Assembly: GCA_966211965.1 (NCBI GenBank)
Contig: CBIHON010000009.1
Coordinates: 66,633 to 130,632, forward strand
From: CBIHON01 sp966211965
Lineage (GTDB): Bacteria > Pseudomonadota > Gammaproteobacteria > Burkholderiales > Burkholderiaceae_D
Length of the DNA: 64,000 nt
Direction of reading: 5' to 3'
Translations under genes and position numbers: made by a program
Part shown: piece by piece, positions 62,692 to 64,000 of the stretch
How positions within the stretch are numbered: the stretch's first letter is position 1
How the letters are laid out: each line of letters opens with the position of its first letter
The notes under the pieces: generated by a model
What the model saw: the letters and a program-made list of their open reading frames with translations, nothing else
Database searches by the model: none
Told to the model about the DNA's origin: nothing

Positions 62692-63694
62692 TCGGGATTG
62701 ATGTTTCTATAAGTCCCGCTAGCGGGACAAGTAAATCTTCGTTAACTCTCGATGCCGCCGACGGAGTGCGACGGTGGCTTCTTTCCCGGCATTTTTTGTG
62801 CCCCAATCGCCTGGCGGAAAATTTCCTCGTGGCGGCAGCGGCCGCATTCTCGACCGATACACTGGAGCTATACCCGAAAGCCCTCCGCATCTCCGGCAAG
62901 ACGCGGTCGGTAAATACATTGAAGCGGGTTGAATATTTTTGCGAATTGGTGTTCGGAATCGGCTTGCAGTGACAATCAAACAAGGCTTCGCGGCTGATTT
63001 GGCCGCCAGCGATCGCTCCAGTGAAAATCCGGTCGACTTCTTTTGCGGCCGCCTGCACCGCCAAACGGCTGGGGTCATGCAGCGACTCGATTTTGGATGC
63101 GGCAATTCCATGTTCATCGGTGTGCGCCGCGATCTCGTTGAGGGTTTCGGTAATGACGTGAATCCGACGCGACTTTTCCTGCAGCGCCGACATCATGGCC
63201 GATGCGGATTGCACATCCTGCCGTGCGTTGTGGATTCGATGCAGACCTTGATTCGCTTCCAAATGACCGGACACGCTTTCCCGGCGCACGTCCGTCGCCA
63301 CCTTGGAAACCCGCTCCGCATTAACGGCGATTTGCTCCGTCGTGCTGGCATCTTGTTCCGAGTTGGAAAGGATCTCGTTGATGGTCTGCACATCCTTCTC
63401 GCTCTTCTTTTTCACCAAATCGACAAAGTAAGAAGTCTCGGCGGCCCCGGTCACGATGTGATCTATTTCCTGTCCCGCCCTGTCCGCAAACAGATTGGAA
63501 CCGCCCTCTATATTGCAGTGCCTCGCCAGAACGACAATCGTCGCGCTGCAGACGACGGCGAACCCTGAAAGCAACACCGGCCCGATAGACGCGCCTGACA
63601 GAAAATTCGCCAGGAAGGCCAGCAAAGAGCTGACGATTGCCGCTGCCACCACCAATAGCAGAATGCGAATCGACTTGCGCTCGATAAGTCTCAT
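62669..63694 (-). pseudogene. Decayed methyl-accepting chemotaxis protein
   Basis: The open frame of 341 codons starts with two membrane helices (about 9-31 and 36-58) and a receptor-like coiled coil up to ITETLNEIAA near 188. There the signalling hairpin (normally LLALNAAIEAARAGE) is missing and the frame jumps to a C-terminal block, SREALFDCHCKPIPNTNSQK then FTDRVLPEM, known from other betaproteobacterial receptors. The last 75 residues are basic and look frame-shifted. The tip, methylation and docking regions are gone, so it is unlikely to signal. Confidence 0.75.
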
Positions 63695-63763
63695 TTTATT
63701 CCTAAAACTTCGGTTTTGGCTTTCTGGCCGAGGCGAACATGCAACAGAGCGCTTCGAGCAATA

Positions 63764-64000
63764 CTAAAACTCTTCCCACTCGTCTTTGCTTCCCGTGACG
63801 ACCGTGGTCCTCGGCTTGGTTACCAATCGTGGTGCATTCTTACTGGCTACCGCTTTCAACTTGGAGTTGGCCGGCAAGGGTTTCGGCTCTATTCGAATAG
63901 CAGGCGCTTGTGGCTGCATCGGACTCGCCGCCTCGTCGTCATTTTCCAGCTTGAATACCGAGACTGCCTGCGCCAGCATCGCAGCCTGATCCTGCATGCT
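63764..64000 (-). CDS. Methyl-accepting chemotaxis protein, C-terminal part (runs off the window)
   Basis: Only the last 79 codons or so are in the window; the gene continues beyond base 64000. It shows AMLAQAVSVFKLENDD, the end of the coiled-coil signalling domain, a Pro/Ala/Lys-rich linker and the EWEEF docking pentapeptide at the end. The same tail type occurs in the chemoreceptor at 30237. Confidence 0.88.
   Translation of the reverse strand, partial: SMQDQAAMLAQAVSVFKLENDDEAASPMQPQAPAIRIEPKPLPANSKLKAVASKNAPRLVTKPRTTVVTGSKDEWEEF

Overview
The window looks like a chromosomal motility region of a betaproteobacterium, most likely Burkholderiales and possibly Oxalobacteraceae. This is inferred from the moderately high G+C, the tightly overlapping genes, the flhB-flhA-flhF-flhG-fliA-motC-motD order, sigma-28 promoters of the TAAAGTTT-N11-GCCGATAA type, and the flgA/flgBCDEFGHIJKL arrangement. 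No tRNA, rRNA, CRISPR array or insertion sequence was seen.

Region 1 (35-17812, all minus strand) is a surface-sugar operon whose genes overlap by ATGA, GTGA or TGATG junctions. It starts with pseudaminic acid synthesis (pseB, pseC, an SpsF-type CMP-transferase, a methylase, pseG, pseI). A left-handed beta-helix acetyltransferase sits where a PseH acetyltransferase would be expected. Tailoring genes follow (DegT aminotransferase, WbqC-like protein, two methyltransferases, PIG-L deacetylase). Next comes a 998-residue TPR/glycosyltransferase/methyltransferase fusion, a candidate flagellin glycosyltransferase. The operon ends with a CDP-sugar module (rfbF, a collapsed rfbG remnant, an RfbC-like epimerase, a C-methyltransferase, an acyltransferase, a reductase and a CmcI-type hydroxylase homologue).

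Region 2 (17813-36646) carries flaG, fliS, fliT, a second FliK-like gene paired with a free-standing FlhB C-domain (FhlX-like), ycgR, the divergent fliE, fliFGHIJK, a convergent pair (phosphonate-type binding protein plus chemoreceptor), and fliLMNOPQR. fliC and fliD are not in the window. flaG and fliS each have a good sigma-28 promoter.

Region 3 (36679-49435) is flgBCDEFGHIJKL on the minus strand, divergent from flgA-flgM-flgN on the plus strand. FlgK is unusually long, with a duplicated outer-domain unit. flgI carries a perfect 22-bp inverted repeat in its signal-peptide region.

Region 4 (49517-64000, minus strand) begins with a MITE-like palindromic element. Read in transcription order from the right it then holds the C-terminal end of a chemoreceptor, a decayed chemoreceptor, cheR, cheD, cheB, cheY, cheZ, an EAL-like/HDOD protein, flhB, flhA, flhF, flhG, fliA, motC and motD. 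cheA and cheW presumably lie beyond the right edge.

Together the genes build, export, time, glycosylate and steer a polar-type flagellum. The most unusual points are the rfbG remnant that keeps translational coupling, the apparent replacement of PseH, the TPR-glycosyltransferase fusion, the FliK-like/FhlX pair, the missing fliD, and several small repeat structures at stop codons and in flgI.
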